Positions 9,190-17,728 of a DNA stretch of 64,000 bases are shown here, one piece after another (the first letter of the stretch is position 1; every line of letters starts with the position of its first letter). Both the position numbers and the translations under genes were made by a program. Under the pieces are notes generated by a model. That model was not told the origin of the DNA, did not search any database, and saw only the letters and a list, made by a program, of their open reading frames with translations. The stretch covers positions 248,001-312,000 of the forward strand of contig NZ_JACSCY010000005.1 in NCBI RefSeq assembly GCF_014333615.1. Direction: 5' to 3'. This DNA comes from Hymenobacter citatus (GTDB lineage: Bacteria; Bacteroidota; Bacteroidia; Cytophagales; Hymenobacteraceae).

Positions 9190-10080
9190 ATGAAACCCTT
9201 CCTGCTGCTCCTTCCCCTACTCGCCATGCTCACGCCCGCCCCTACCCAGCACCCACCCCTCGACGTGCAAGGCCACCGCGGCTGCCGCGGCCTGCTGCCC
9301 GAAAACACCGTGCTGGCCATGCTGCACGCCCTGGACCTGGGCGTAACAACGCTGGAAATGGACGCGGCCATCAGCCAGGACAAGCAGGTGCTGCTCTCCC
9401 ACGACCCCTACCTAAACGCCGATTTTGTGTGGACGCCCGACGGTCAACCCCTCACCCCGGCCGCGGGTAAAGCCCTGCGCCTCTACGGATTGCCCTACGC
9501 CGAAATCCGGCGCTACGACGTGGGCAGCCACGGCAACCCCAAATTTCCGCGGCAAGAGAAGCTGAAGACCTATAAGCCCCTACTGGCCGAGGTCATCGAC
9601 TCGGCGGAGGCGCACGCGCGGCGGCAGGGGCGGCCCCTACCCCACTACAACATCGAAACCAAGACCACCCCGGCCGGCGACAACACCCTGCACCCCGAGC
9701 CGGCGGAGTTTGTGCGCCTGCTGCTGACCGTCATCACCGAAAAAGGCGTGCAGGACCGCGTCATTATCCAGTCGTTCGACCCCCGCACGCTGGAGGTGGT
9801 GCACCGCACGCACCCTACCCTGCGCACGGCCCTGCTAGTGGAAAATACTGATGGCCTGGCGGCCAACCTAAAACGCCTGAGCTTCCGGCCGAATATCTAC
9901 AGCCCCGCCTACAAGCTGGTAACGCCCGAACTGGTGCAAACCTGCCATAAGCAGGGCATACAGGTTATTCCGTGGACTGTTAATTCCGCTGCGGCCATTA
10001 AGGAGTTGGTAGCGCAGCAGGTAGACGGCATTATTACGGATTACCCGGATTTATTTTCTGATAACGTAGTGAACAAGTAG
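9190..10080 (+). CDS. Secreted glycerophosphodiester phosphodiesterase
   Basis: A 296-residue GDPD-family TIM-barrel enzyme with a signal peptide (MKPFLLLLPLLAMLTPAPTQ). Catalytic and metal motifs are complete: GHRGCRGLLPENT (general acid/base His and Arg) near residues 30-42, LEMDAAISQDKQVLLSHDP with the Glu-Asp pair and second His, YNIETKT near 154, and a C-terminal IPWTVNSAAAIKEL with QVDGIITDYPDLF. The reaction is hydrolysis of glycerophosphodiesters to glycerol-3-phosphate and an alcohol. It starts 45 bases after the YncE fusion, presumably in the same transcript. It is the last gene before the AT-rich block, so the operon probably ends here. The third phosphoesterase in a row is the strongest argument for organic phosphorus use. 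Confidence 0.93.
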   Translation: MKPFLLLLPLLAMLTPAPTQHPPLDVQGHRGCRGLLPENTVLAMLHALDLGVTTLEMDAAISQDKQVLLSHDPYLNADFVWTPDGQPLTPAAGKALRLYGLPYAEIRRYDVGSHGNPKFPRQEKLKTYKPLLAEVIDSAEAHARRQGRPLPHYNIETKTTPAGDNTLHPEPAEFVRLLLTVITEKGVQDRVIIQSFDPRTLEVVHRTHPTLRTALLVENTDGLAANLKRLSFRPNIYSPAYKLVTPELVQTCHKQGIQVIPWTVNSAAAIKELVAQQVDGIITDYPDLFSDNVVNK

Positions 10081-10203
10081 TTACTAAAATATTTGCATAA
10101 TACTATTTTATACAGGCCTATATATAATAATATAAATATATAAGATATCACAATCTGAAAACAAGTAATATTGTATGTTTTTTATTTATAAACAATGGGC
10201 TAG
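10081..10203. other. AT-rich convergent intergenic region
   Basis: A very AT-rich stretch between the 3' ends of the GDPD gene and the minus-strand GH26-like gene. It contains runs such as TATATAATAATATAAATATA but no strong GC hairpin. The base composition changes abruptly at about 10080, where the GC-rich phosphoesterase locus stops. Confidence 0.5.
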
Positions 10204-11907
10204 TTACCGTCTCGTCGCCAGCTCTTTATCAAATTTAATAAAGGTATCACGACTGATACTCCAATCAGGCGCTGGCATATTACCCCATACTTTAGGATTA
10301 TCAGCTAAGTTAAAATAGCAAACACCTACTATTTCCCGATGCTGATTGATCGTATTGGCTGCATCTTCGAGCCAGTGACTTTGAAAATCTTCCGGACCTT
10401 TTACACCAAATTCAGTTATAAATATAGGCTTATGCACAAGGCGCATACGGTAACTTTTACGATTGTAAATATCACTAAATGACTCCTGCTTTTTGGGGTC
10501 CGTTATGTTTTTGTCTGGCAAGCCGTAAATGGCGACACTCACATAATCGACAACATCATCTCCCGGCCACCATTCAATAGAACCCCTGTCGCCGGCAGGT
10601 CCCCACACCCTCTTAACGTTCCTCAACTTTGGAGAATTGTACTTCATAAAGTACCGAAATGCCTTGATATAGAGCACAGGATCTTGACTTTGCCAGGGAT
10701 AACGCTCTATTGGAATTTCCATTTCATGCGCAAACCTGAGATACACAGTCTGATTTGTGGTAGCTAATACACTATATACTTCCTTAAATAAGAAATCATA
10801 TTTTCCATTTATTGTATTTAACAACACATTATTTTTCTTTCTAAATTTTTTATCCAGCAGTGGCTCAACTGTCACAATTATATCGTGTTTGCGCGCTGTA
10901 ACGGCTGCAAAATCTTTACGAAAAGCTCCGCTTTCAATACCCTCTAAGTCAACAAATAGGTGTTCCGCTTTTACAGGTGCAGTTTCTGTAAGTTGATGGG
11001 TAGGGTCGTAAACTCCTACCGTTGGCTTGGCCTCTATACCAGCAACAGGGGCTGAAGAAAATCTGGAAGTTGCCGTTGAATAAATAATCGACTGCTCGCG
11101 TCGAATCTCAGCAATTGCCATTGGCAGAGCACGTTTAGCCAATGTATTTGTGTTGGTGTCTCCAGCCCCGAGTATCAGAACCGGCTTATCCATAAAACGT
11201 ACTCTATGGATTTTTCGCTTGAGCAAAACAGTCATATCCCGGACGGGGGGATAACCCGTAGCCTGCAATTCCGATTTACTATTTACTGTTAAAGTAATTA
11301 AATCCACAACGTCGTCGCCCGGCCAAAATTCTTCCAATCCTGGGTATCCAGCCGGCCCCCAAACAATGGCAGCTTTAGGCAGTATTTTTTTACTGATTTT
11401 CGCAAATCGGCGAAAAGTATTCACGTAAAGAATAGGTGAGTTATACTGCCAAGGATAAAGTATTACGGGTACTTCCATTTCCGGATTAAAGCGTAGATAG
11501 ATTGGGTTTCTCGCTTTTTTCAAAATATCACATATAATTCCTATAGTTACGTCAAACTTACCATTATTTATTTGTTGTAAAACGTCCTTATTTTCAATAC
11601 TAAATGTATTTACTGTAATTATAATTGATTTATTGCTAGAGATATCTACCAATAATTTTTGCACCTTCTTCTGTGTTATATTTTCTGTTACATCAATCAC
11701 TATATGCTGAAATTTTTGCTTTTCTACATAGTTATCTATGATATCCCTATCGTACGAACCCACTACATAATCAACATTATTTTTTTTATGAAAGTAACCT
11801 ATTAAATTTATTTTAGCATCATTATACTTATAATATATTATTACTCCCACAATACTCAAAGTAGCAGTGACCACAAACAAAAACCTAATAAAAATTTTAT
11901 TACTCAT
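10204..11907 (-). CDS. Membrane-anchored tandem GH26-like protein (inactive-looking domain 1, intact domain 2)
   Basis: Starting at the ATG at 11907 gives 567 residues (an upstream in-frame ATG at 12015 would add 36 residues, less likely because this start is followed directly by a transmembrane segment, residues ~6-26). Two similar domains follow. Domain 2 (about 295-560) has RFAHEMEIPI (Glu395), RVWGPAG, WWPGDDVVDYVSVAIYG and PIFITEFGVKG (Glu499), matching the acid/base and nucleophile Glu of GH26-type TIM barrels. Domain 1 (about 33-285) keeps RFNPEMEVP (Glu143, His replaced by Pro) and VWGPAG and FWPGDDVVD, but the second Glu is lost (KPVLILGAG, Gly247 at the aligned place). Codon and base use are AT-rich, unlike the neighbours, which suggests acquisition by transfer. 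Substrate unknown; GH26 members act mostly on beta-mannans or mixed beta-glucans. Confidence 0.75.
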   Translation of the reverse strand: MSNKIFIRFLFVVTATLSIVGVIIYYKYNDAKINLIGYFHKKNNVDYVVGSYDRDIIDNYVEKQKFQHIVIDVTENITQKKVQKLLVDISSNKSIIITVNTFSIENKDVLQQINNGKFDVTIGIICDILKKARNPIYLRFNPEMEVPVILYPWQYNSPILYVNTFRRFAKISKKILPKAAIVWGPAGYPGLEEFWPGDDVVDLITLTVNSKSELQATGYPPVRDMTVLLKRKIHRVRFMDKPVLILGAGDTNTNTLAKRALPMAIAEIRREQSIIYSTATSRFSSAPVAGIEAKPTVGVYDPTHQLTETAPVKAEHLFVDLEGIESGAFRKDFAAVTARKHDIIVTVEPLLDKKFRKKNNVLLNTINGKYDFLFKEVYSVLATTNQTVYLRFAHEMEIPIERYPWQSQDPVLYIKAFRYFMKYNSPKLRNVKRVWGPAGDRGSIEWWPGDDVVDYVSVAIYGLPDKNITDPKKQESFSDIYNRKSYRMRLVHKPIFITEFGVKGPEDFQSHWLEDAANTINQHREIVGVCYFNLADNPKVWGNMPAPDWSISRDTFIKFDKELATRR

Positions 11908-12379
11908 GTAAAAAATTTCAAAAAATGATCTATTAGCAAAAATTACAATTAATCCATAACTATAAAAAGAGAAGTGTAAATAATAGATAAAAAAATAATA
12001 TAAAATTCGGTTCAATAATTAAGAAGTATTAGAATAATACATTATAAAAAACACTGTTATATCAAAATATGATAATGCCACTTGTTGCCCAATAATTTTA
12101 TATCATCTTACTTTTATTCAAATATTACGATTGTGTTAAAATCAGATGCTTTGTATTATCCTTTTATAAACCTTACTAAATCACAAACAAAGCTTAAAAC
12201 AGCTATTTTATATTTGCATTACCAAAAGATATAGTTGAATTATTTTTTTGATTTAACGGCCTTTTGTAGCCGTTCCTTTTCGTCCTCTCCACGCTTTCCT
12301 ACCTCTTTAGCCGACTTATCCCGAATAAGTCGCTGGGGTTATTGCGCACCTACTTTCCTCCAACCAATACACCTATCCT
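11908..12379. other. AT-rich intergenic region between divergent genes, susC leader
   Basis: About 470 bases between the GH26-like gene and the second susC gene. The part to about 12235 is AT-rich with no gene recognised. From about 12240 the composition returns to GC-rich. A small hairpin (AACGGC at 12255-12260, GCCGTT at 12269-12274) lies in the presumed susC leader. It must hold promoters for both directions. Confidence 0.5.
12209..12216 (+). promoter_or_regulatory. Candidate -7 promoter element for the second susC gene
   Basis: TATATTTG matches the Bacteroidota -7 consensus TAnnTTTG exactly. It lies about 160 bases before the susC start, leaving a long leader that contains the 12255-12274 hairpin. 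No clear -33 TTG partner is visible, and the AT-rich context makes a chance match possible. Confidence 0.4.
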
Positions 12380-15300
12380 ATGAACCTACTTTCTACCGTT
12401 TCTTGCTGGAAACGTGGGCTGCTGCTGCCCGTTGCGATGTGTGGCAGCCTGGTAGCCACGGCTCAGCAGGCCCGCACCGTGAGCGGCCGCATTGCCGATG
12501 CCACTGGCGAGGCCCTACCCGGCGTGACGGTGCTGGCCAAAGGCACCCAGGTTGGCACCGTCACGGATGCCGCTGGCGCCTACTCGCTGCAAATGCCCGC
12601 CGAGGCCAACACGCTGGTAGTGTCATACTTAGGGTTTCAGACCCAGGAGGTGCCGCTGAACGGCCGCACCGACCTCAACATCAAGCTAGCGCCCGATACC
12701 AAGGCGCTGGACGAGGTGGTAGTGGTGGGCTACGGCACCCAGAAAAAGGTGAACCTGACCGGCGCCGTAGACCAGGTGACGTCGGAGGTGCTGCAAAACC
12801 GCTCTGTGCCCAACCTCACGCAGGGGTTGCAGGGCGTGCTACCTAACCTGAACCTGGTGCCCGGCGATGGCAAACCGACGACGTCGCCGGCCTATAACAT
12901 TCGGGGTACTACCTCCATTGGGCAGGGTGGCAACGCGCTGGTGCTGATTGATGGCGTGGAGGGCGACCCGAGCCGCCTGAACCCCAACGATGTCGCCACG
13001 GTATCGGTGCTGAAGGATGCCTCGGCGGCCGCTATTTACGGGGCGCGGGGTGCGTTTGGCGTGGTGCTGATTACGACCAAAAACCCCGCGAAGGACCGCA
13101 CCAGCATCACGTATTCGTTCAACCAAGCCATCAAGAGTCCCACGGCGGTGCCGGATTTCGTGACCGACGGCTACCAGTTTGCCAAGATGTTCAACGAGGG
13201 CTGGTCGGCGTGGAACGACTACTCCCAGACCCCGCAGAACATCAACAAAACCGTGAAGTTCTCGCCCGAATACCTGGCCGAGCTGAAGCGCCGCTCCGAG
13301 GACCCCAGCCTACCTAAGGTAGACGTGAATGCCGCCGGCGAGTACGTGTATTATGGCAATACCGACTGGTACAAGGAGTTGTATAAGAAGCGCACCAGCT
13401 CGTCGGAGCACAACCTGTCGGTATCGGGGAGCAGCGGCAAGGCCAGCTTCTACGCCACGGGGCGCTACTTCGGGCAGGATGGGCTATTTCGCTATAATTC
13501 AGACGATTACCGGATGTATAACTTCCGGGTGAAGGGGGCGCTGGATTTGTTTCCGTGGCTGCGCGTGGAGAACAACGCCGACTACTCCAATATGACCTAC
13601 CACAACCCCCTGAACGTGGGCGAGGGCGGCGGCATCTGGCGCAACATTGCCGACGAGGGCCACACGGTGGCGCCCATGTTCAACCCCGACGGCACGCTCA
13701 CCTACTCGGCGGCCTACACGGTGGGCGACTTCTGGTACGGCAAAAACGGCATCGACTTCGACGAGCGGGTGTTTCGGAATACCACGGCGTTCAGCACGAA
13801 CTTCTTCGACAACAAATTCCGCATCAACGGCAACTTCACCATCCGCAACACCGACAACGACCGCACCCAAACGCGCGTGCCGGTGCCGTATAGCCGCAAG
13901 CCCGGCGTGATTGAGTACGTGGGCACCAACACCAACGATTTGCAGCGCGCCTTTGGGCAGACGCGCTACCTGGCCACCAACCTCTACGCCGAGTACGAAA
14001 CCAACTTCACGCCGGCGCACTACTTCAAGGCGCTGCTGGGCTACAACTACGAGCAGTCGACGTACCGCGGCCTGCAAACCCAGCGCAACGGCCTCATCTA
14101 CCCCGATGCCCAGGACATCAACCTGGCACTGGGCCAGGCCATTACCACGGGCGGCGGCTGGGACCGGTGGAACATCTCGGGTGGCTTCTACCGCCTGAAC
14201 TACTCCTTCAAGGAGCGCTACCTGCTGGAGGCCAGCGGCCGCTACGACGGCTCCTCAAAATTCCCCGAAAACGAGCGGTTTGCCTTTTTTCCATCGTTCT
14301 CGGCGGGGTGGCGCATCTCCAACGAGCCGTTCTGGAAGGTGTCGCCCAACCTGATTTCGGAGCTAAAAATTCGGGGGTCGTATGGGTCGCTGGGTAATGG
14401 CAACATCAATTCCTACGCGTTTCAGGAGCAGTTTAGCATTGCGCAGTCGGGGCGGGTGCTGAATGGGGTGCGGCCGCAGTATACCGGTCAGCCCAACGTG
14501 CTGCCCAATGGCCTGACCTGGGAAACCTCCACTACCTCGGACCTGGGCCTGGACCTGAGTATGCTAAAAAACCGCCTGACGCTGAACGCCGACGGCTACA
14601 TTCGCAACACCACCGACATGTTTACGGTAGGCCCTACTCTACCGGCCGTGTTTGGCACCGACGTGCCCAAGGGCAACTACGCCGACCTGCGCACCAAGGG
14701 CTGGGAAGTGGCCCTGAACTGGCGCGACCAGGCCAACGTGGGCAACAGCCCCCTGGCCTACGGTCTGCGCCTCACGCTGGCCGACTACAAGGCGCACATC
14801 ACCAAATACAACAACGAAAACAAGCGCCTGAACGACTACTACGAGGGCCAGCGCCTGGGCGAAATCTGGGGCTACACCACCGACGGGCTGTTTGTGTCGC
14901 AGGACCAGATCAGCTCCTCGCCCTCGCAGGCGCTGTTCCGGGCCTCTACCAGCGGCCAGCTGCTACCCGGCGATATCAAGTTTGCCGACCTGAACGGCGA
15001 CGGCGTCATCAACAACGGCGACAACACCGTGGCTAACCCCGGCGACCGGCGCGTAATCGGCAACTCCCTACCCCGCTACACCTACGGCGTGATGGCCGAC
15101 GCCAGCTGGCACAACTTCTTCTTCTCGGCCTTCTTCCAGGGGGTAGGGCACCAGGACTGGTACCCCGGCTCGGAAGCGGGCATCTTCTGGGGCCAGTACA
15201 ACCGCCCCTATAATAAGTTGCCAAAGTCGCAGCTGGGTAATATCTGGTCGGAGGACAACCCCGACGCCTACTTCCCGCGCTACCGCGGCTACGTGGCCCA

Positions 15301-15613
15301 GAACGGCGCTGGCGAGCTAAGCCAAACGCAGACGCGCTACCTCATCAACGCGGCGTATATCCGCCTGAAAAACATTCAGTTGGGCTACAATCTACCGGTA
15401 TCGTTGATCAACCGCGCCAAGCTCTCGGCGGCGCGGGTGTACGTGTCGGGCGAGAACCTGTGGGCGTGGTCGCCACTCTATAAGATTACGCGTGACCTGG
15501 ACGTGGAAAGCATCGGCCGCTCCGACCAAGTGCTGACTTCCAGCAACAGCGGCAACGGCAACAACTACCCCATTCTCAAGAGCGTCATCTTGGGCTTGTC
15601 GGTGACCTTTTAA
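12380..15613 (+). CDS. SusC/RagA-family TonB-dependent outer membrane transporter
   Basis: A complete 1077-residue SusC. A signal peptide ends near residue 28 (VATAQQ). A carboxypeptidase-regulatory-like beta-sandwich follows (VSGRIADATGEALPGVTV, to ~110), then the SusC signature DEVVVVGYGTQKK and the plug domain with NIRGTTSIGQGGNALVLIDG and SVLKDASAAAIYGARGAFGV. The rest is a 22-stranded-type barrel ending VILGLSVTF with a terminal Phe, the usual outer-membrane assembly signal. It imports an unknown substrate. The partner susD lies 176 bases downstream beyond a long perfect inverted repeat, and an EEP-family enzyme follows, so the cargo may be a phosphorylated or nucleic-acid-like compound (inference only). 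Confidence 0.96.
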   Translation: MNLLSTVSCWKRGLLLPVAMCGSLVATAQQARTVSGRIADATGEALPGVTVLAKGTQVGTVTDAAGAYSLQMPAEANTLVVSYLGFQTQEVPLNGRTDLNIKLAPDTKALDEVVVVGYGTQKKVNLTGAVDQVTSEVLQNRSVPNLTQGLQGVLPNLNLVPGDGKPTTSPAYNIRGTTSIGQGGNALVLIDGVEGDPSRLNPNDVATVSVLKDASAAAIYGARGAFGVVLITTKNPAKDRTSITYSFNQAIKSPTAVPDFVTDGYQFAKMFNEGWSAWNDYSQTPQNINKTVKFSPEYLAELKRRSEDPSLPKVDVNAAGEYVYYGNTDWYKELYKKRTSSSEHNLSVSGSSGKASFYATGRYFGQDGLFRYNSDDYRMYNFRVKGALDLFPWLRVENNADYSNMTYHNPLNVGEGGGIWRNIADEGHTVAPMFNPDGTLTYSAAYTVGDFWYGKNGIDFDERVFRNTTAFSTNFFDNKFRINGNFTIRNTDNDRTQTRVPVPYSRKPGVIEYVGTNTNDLQRAFGQTRYLATNLYAEYETNFTPAHYFKALLGYNYEQSTYRGLQTQRNGLIYPDAQDINLALGQAITTGGGWDRWNISGGFYRLNYSFKERYLLEASGRYDGSSKFPENERFAFFPSFSAGWRISNEPFWKVSPNLISELKIRGSYGSLGNGNINSYAFQEQFSIAQSGRVLNGVRPQYTGQPNVLPNGLTWETSTTSDLGLDLSMLKNRLTLNADGYIRNTTDMFTVGPTLPAVFGTDVPKGNYADLRTKGWEVALNWRDQANVGNSPLAYGLRLTLADYKAHITKYNNENKRLNDYYEGQRLGEIWGYTTDGLFVSQDQISSSPSQALFRASTSGQLLPGDIKFADLNGDGVINNGDNTVANPGDRRVIGNSLPRYTYGVMADASWHNFFFSAFFQGVGHQDWYPGSEAGIFWGQYNRPYNKLPKSQLGNIWSEDNPDAYFPRYRGYVAQNGAGELSQTQTRYLINAAYIRLKNIQLGYNLPVSLINRAKLSAARVYVSGENLWAWSPLYKITRDLDVESIGRSDQVLTSSNSGNGNNYPILKSVILGLSVTF

Positions 15614-15622
15614 CGGTAGGGT

Positions 15623-15753
15623 CGCCTGCCGGTCCGACGCCGGAGGCGTCCGACCGGTATCGTAGAACGAGCTTCATGCTGACGCCCACTGACGCGGGTG
15701 CAGACATCAGCGACGATACCGGTCGGACGCCTCCGGCGTCGGACCGGCAGGCG
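15623..15753. repeat. Paired inverted repeat, family D, perfect 41-base arms (susC-susD junction)
   Basis: The arms 15623-15663 and 15713-15753 are exact inverted copies over 41 bases with a 49-base spacer. Each arm contains the inner palindrome GACGCCGGAGGCGTC flanked by GGTCC/GGACC-like ends. It lies wholly between the susC stop and the susD start. A compact relative, a single hairpin with the same CGCCTGCCGG ends, is at 41579-41619. Confidence 0.95.
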
Positions 15754-15789
15754 CCCGGCAGACAAATACCTTCCCCACACATTTTCCTC

Positions 15790-17568
15790 ATGAAACCATA
15801 CCTTACCACCTTCCTCCTCTCGGCCCTAGCCCTGGCTGGCTGCGATTCGCTGGACCAGGAGCCCGAGGCCACCGTGACGGGCTCGGCCGTGTTCAGCAGC
15901 GAGCGGGGCCTGGAGCTGTACGCCAACTCCTTCTACGACGTGCTGCCGACCGCCAACGACATTGTGCGCGGCGATGCCATGGCTGACTACGCGGCCCGCA
16001 CCCAGGTGCCCGATTTCCTGCTGCCCGGCGCCTTCAGTGCCCGCCAAAGCTCGGGCTGGGACTGGCGCCCGTTGCGCAACATCAACTACTTCCTGGCCAA
16101 CAACAACAACCCCGCCGTGGCGCCGGCCGTGCGCAACCACTACCGGGGGCTGGCGCGCTTTTTCCGGGCGTGGTTTTACTTCGATAAGGTGAAGCGCTTC
16201 GGGGATGTGCCGTGGATTGGCAAGCCGCAGTCGGTGGACGACCCTACCCTCTACAACGCCCGCGACCCGCGCACCGTGGTGATGGACTCGGTACTGGCCG
16301 ATTTGAACTTTGCCATCCAGAACATCACGACCACCGCCGACAACAGCCGCAGCCTCGTGACCAAGCAAACGGCCGCCGCGTTTAAGTCGCGGGTGTGCTT
16401 GTTTGAGGGCACGTTTCGGAAGTACCAGACCGGCTACGGCCTCACCGGCAGCGCCAACCAGTGGCTGACCGAGGCCGCCACCGCCGCCGAGCAGGTGATG
16501 ACCACCGGCGGCTTCAGCCTGAACGCGGCCGGCGGCACCGACCGCGCCTACCGCCAGGTGTTTACCAGCCAGGCACCGGTAGCCTCGGAGGTGATTCTGG
16601 CTTCCGTGTCGGACCCGGCGCTGAGCGTGTACAACGACGCCAACTGGTGGTGGACCAGCGCTACCTACGGCTCGCGCGTGAGCCTGATTCGCACCTTCGT
16701 GAACACCTACCTGAACCTCGACGGCACGCCCTTCACCAGCAAGGCCGGCTACGAAACCCTACCCTTTGCCCAGGAGGTGAAAGGCCGCGACAAGCGCCTG
16801 CAACAGACCATCCGGATGGGCGACTACCGCCGCACCAACGGCAACGCCACCGAGGCCGCCCCGCCGGTTTTCTCGTATACCTATACTGGCTATCAGCCTA
16901 TTAAGCTAACGCTGGACGACACCTACTACGACGGCGGCACCCGCAACATCAACTCCCTACCCATCATTCGCTACGCCGAGGTGCTGCTGAACTACGCCGA
17001 GGCCCGCGCCGAGCTGGGCACGTTTAGTAATGCTGATTGGGTGAAAACCATCGGCGCCCTGCGCCAGCGCGCCGGCATCACGGGCGGCCTCACCACCAAG
17101 CCTACCGTGGCCGACGCCTACCTGCAAGCCAACTACTTCCCCGGCATCTCGGACCCGGCGCTGCTGGAAATCCGCCGCGAGCGGGGCATCGAGCTGGTGC
17201 TGGAAGGCTTCCGCTTCGCCGACATCATCCGCTGGCGCCGCGGCTCGCTGATGGAAATGACCTGGAACGGCTTCTACGTGCCCGCCCTCAACCAACCCCT
17301 CGACCTAAACGAGGACGGCAAAGCCGACGTGGCGTTCTACCAGAACACGGCCCCTACCCCGCCCGCCGCGGGCGTTACCTACGTGAACGTGTCGCCTACC
17401 CTGAACGGCCGCGCCAACCCGCAGCAACTCAAAAATGGTACCTCCGGCGAGCTGACCTGGCTGGCCAACGTGCCCCGCAAATGGGACGATAAATTTTACC
17501 TCTACCCCATCCCCGAAGCCGACCGCCTCATCAACCCCAAGCTCGGCCAGAATCCGGGTTGGGAATAG
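15790..17568 (+). CDS. SusD/RagB-family outer membrane lipoprotein
   Basis: A 592-residue SusD lipoprotein. An in-frame ATG exists at 15676, but it falls inside the inverted repeat; the ATG at 15790 opens a perfect lipoprotein signal (LLSALALAGC, Cys17), so it is chosen. The RagB/SusD pattern is clear: NFxYxFL-like NINYFLANNN, GLARFFRAWFYFDKVKRFGDVPWI, the NSLPIIRYAEVLLNYAEARAELG motif, the IRRERGIELVLEGFRFADIIRWRRG motif and the C-terminal YLYPIPEADRLINPKLGQNPGW. It caps the SusC encoded just upstream. The cargo is unknown. Confidence 0.96.
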   Translation: MKPYLTTFLLSALALAGCDSLDQEPEATVTGSAVFSSERGLELYANSFYDVLPTANDIVRGDAMADYAARTQVPDFLLPGAFSARQSSGWDWRPLRNINYFLANNNNPAVAPAVRNHYRGLARFFRAWFYFDKVKRFGDVPWIGKPQSVDDPTLYNARDPRTVVMDSVLADLNFAIQNITTTADNSRSLVTKQTAAAFKSRVCLFEGTFRKYQTGYGLTGSANQWLTEAATAAEQVMTTGGFSLNAAGGTDRAYRQVFTSQAPVASEVILASVSDPALSVYNDANWWWTSATYGSRVSLIRTFVNTYLNLDGTPFTSKAGYETLPFAQEVKGRDKRLQQTIRMGDYRRTNGNATEAAPPVFSYTYTGYQPIKLTLDDTYYDGGTRNINSLPIIRYAEVLLNYAEARAELGTFSNADWVKTIGALRQRAGITGGLTTKPTVADAYLQANYFPGISDPALLEIRRERGIELVLEGFRFADIIRWRRGSLMEMTWNGFYVPALNQPLDLNEDGKADVAFYQNTAPTPPAAGVTYVNVSPTLNGRANPQQLKNGTSGELTWLANVPRKWDDKFYLYPIPEADRLINPKLGQNPGWE

Positions 17569-17587
17569 ACAAACATAGATAACCGGC

Positions 17588-17687
17588 TGTCATCCTGAGC
17601 TTGCGAAGGACCTTATCACGGTAGCACGAGTCGTTGTGACGCCTGCTGTTCTACCGTGATAAGGTCCTTCGCAAGCTCAGGATGACA
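17588..17687. repeat. Paired inverted repeat, family E (GTCATCCTGAGC type), perfect 37-base arms
   Basis: The arms 17588-17624 and 17651-17687 are exact inverted copies with a 26-base spacer, between susD and the EEP gene. Sequences resembling GTCATCCTGAGC...GCGAAGGACC are, to my knowledge, widespread intergenic repeats in several phyla. A relative with the core GTCATGCTGAGC is at 36006-36117. Confidence 0.95.
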
Positions 17688-17728
17688 TACGATTTGCCTG
17701 CAAACCATTACAACCGCTTTCTTCCCCA

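Noticed and set aside
11908-12015. 36-residue N-terminal extension of the GH26-like protein
   Set aside because: It would place a second aromatic-rich hydrophobic stretch in front of a normal signal anchor; the AT-rich sequence makes chance open frames likely.
15676-15789. Upstream in-frame ATG for the second susD gene
   Set aside because: The added 38 residues are translated from the family D repeat, and a standard lipoprotein signal begins at 15790.
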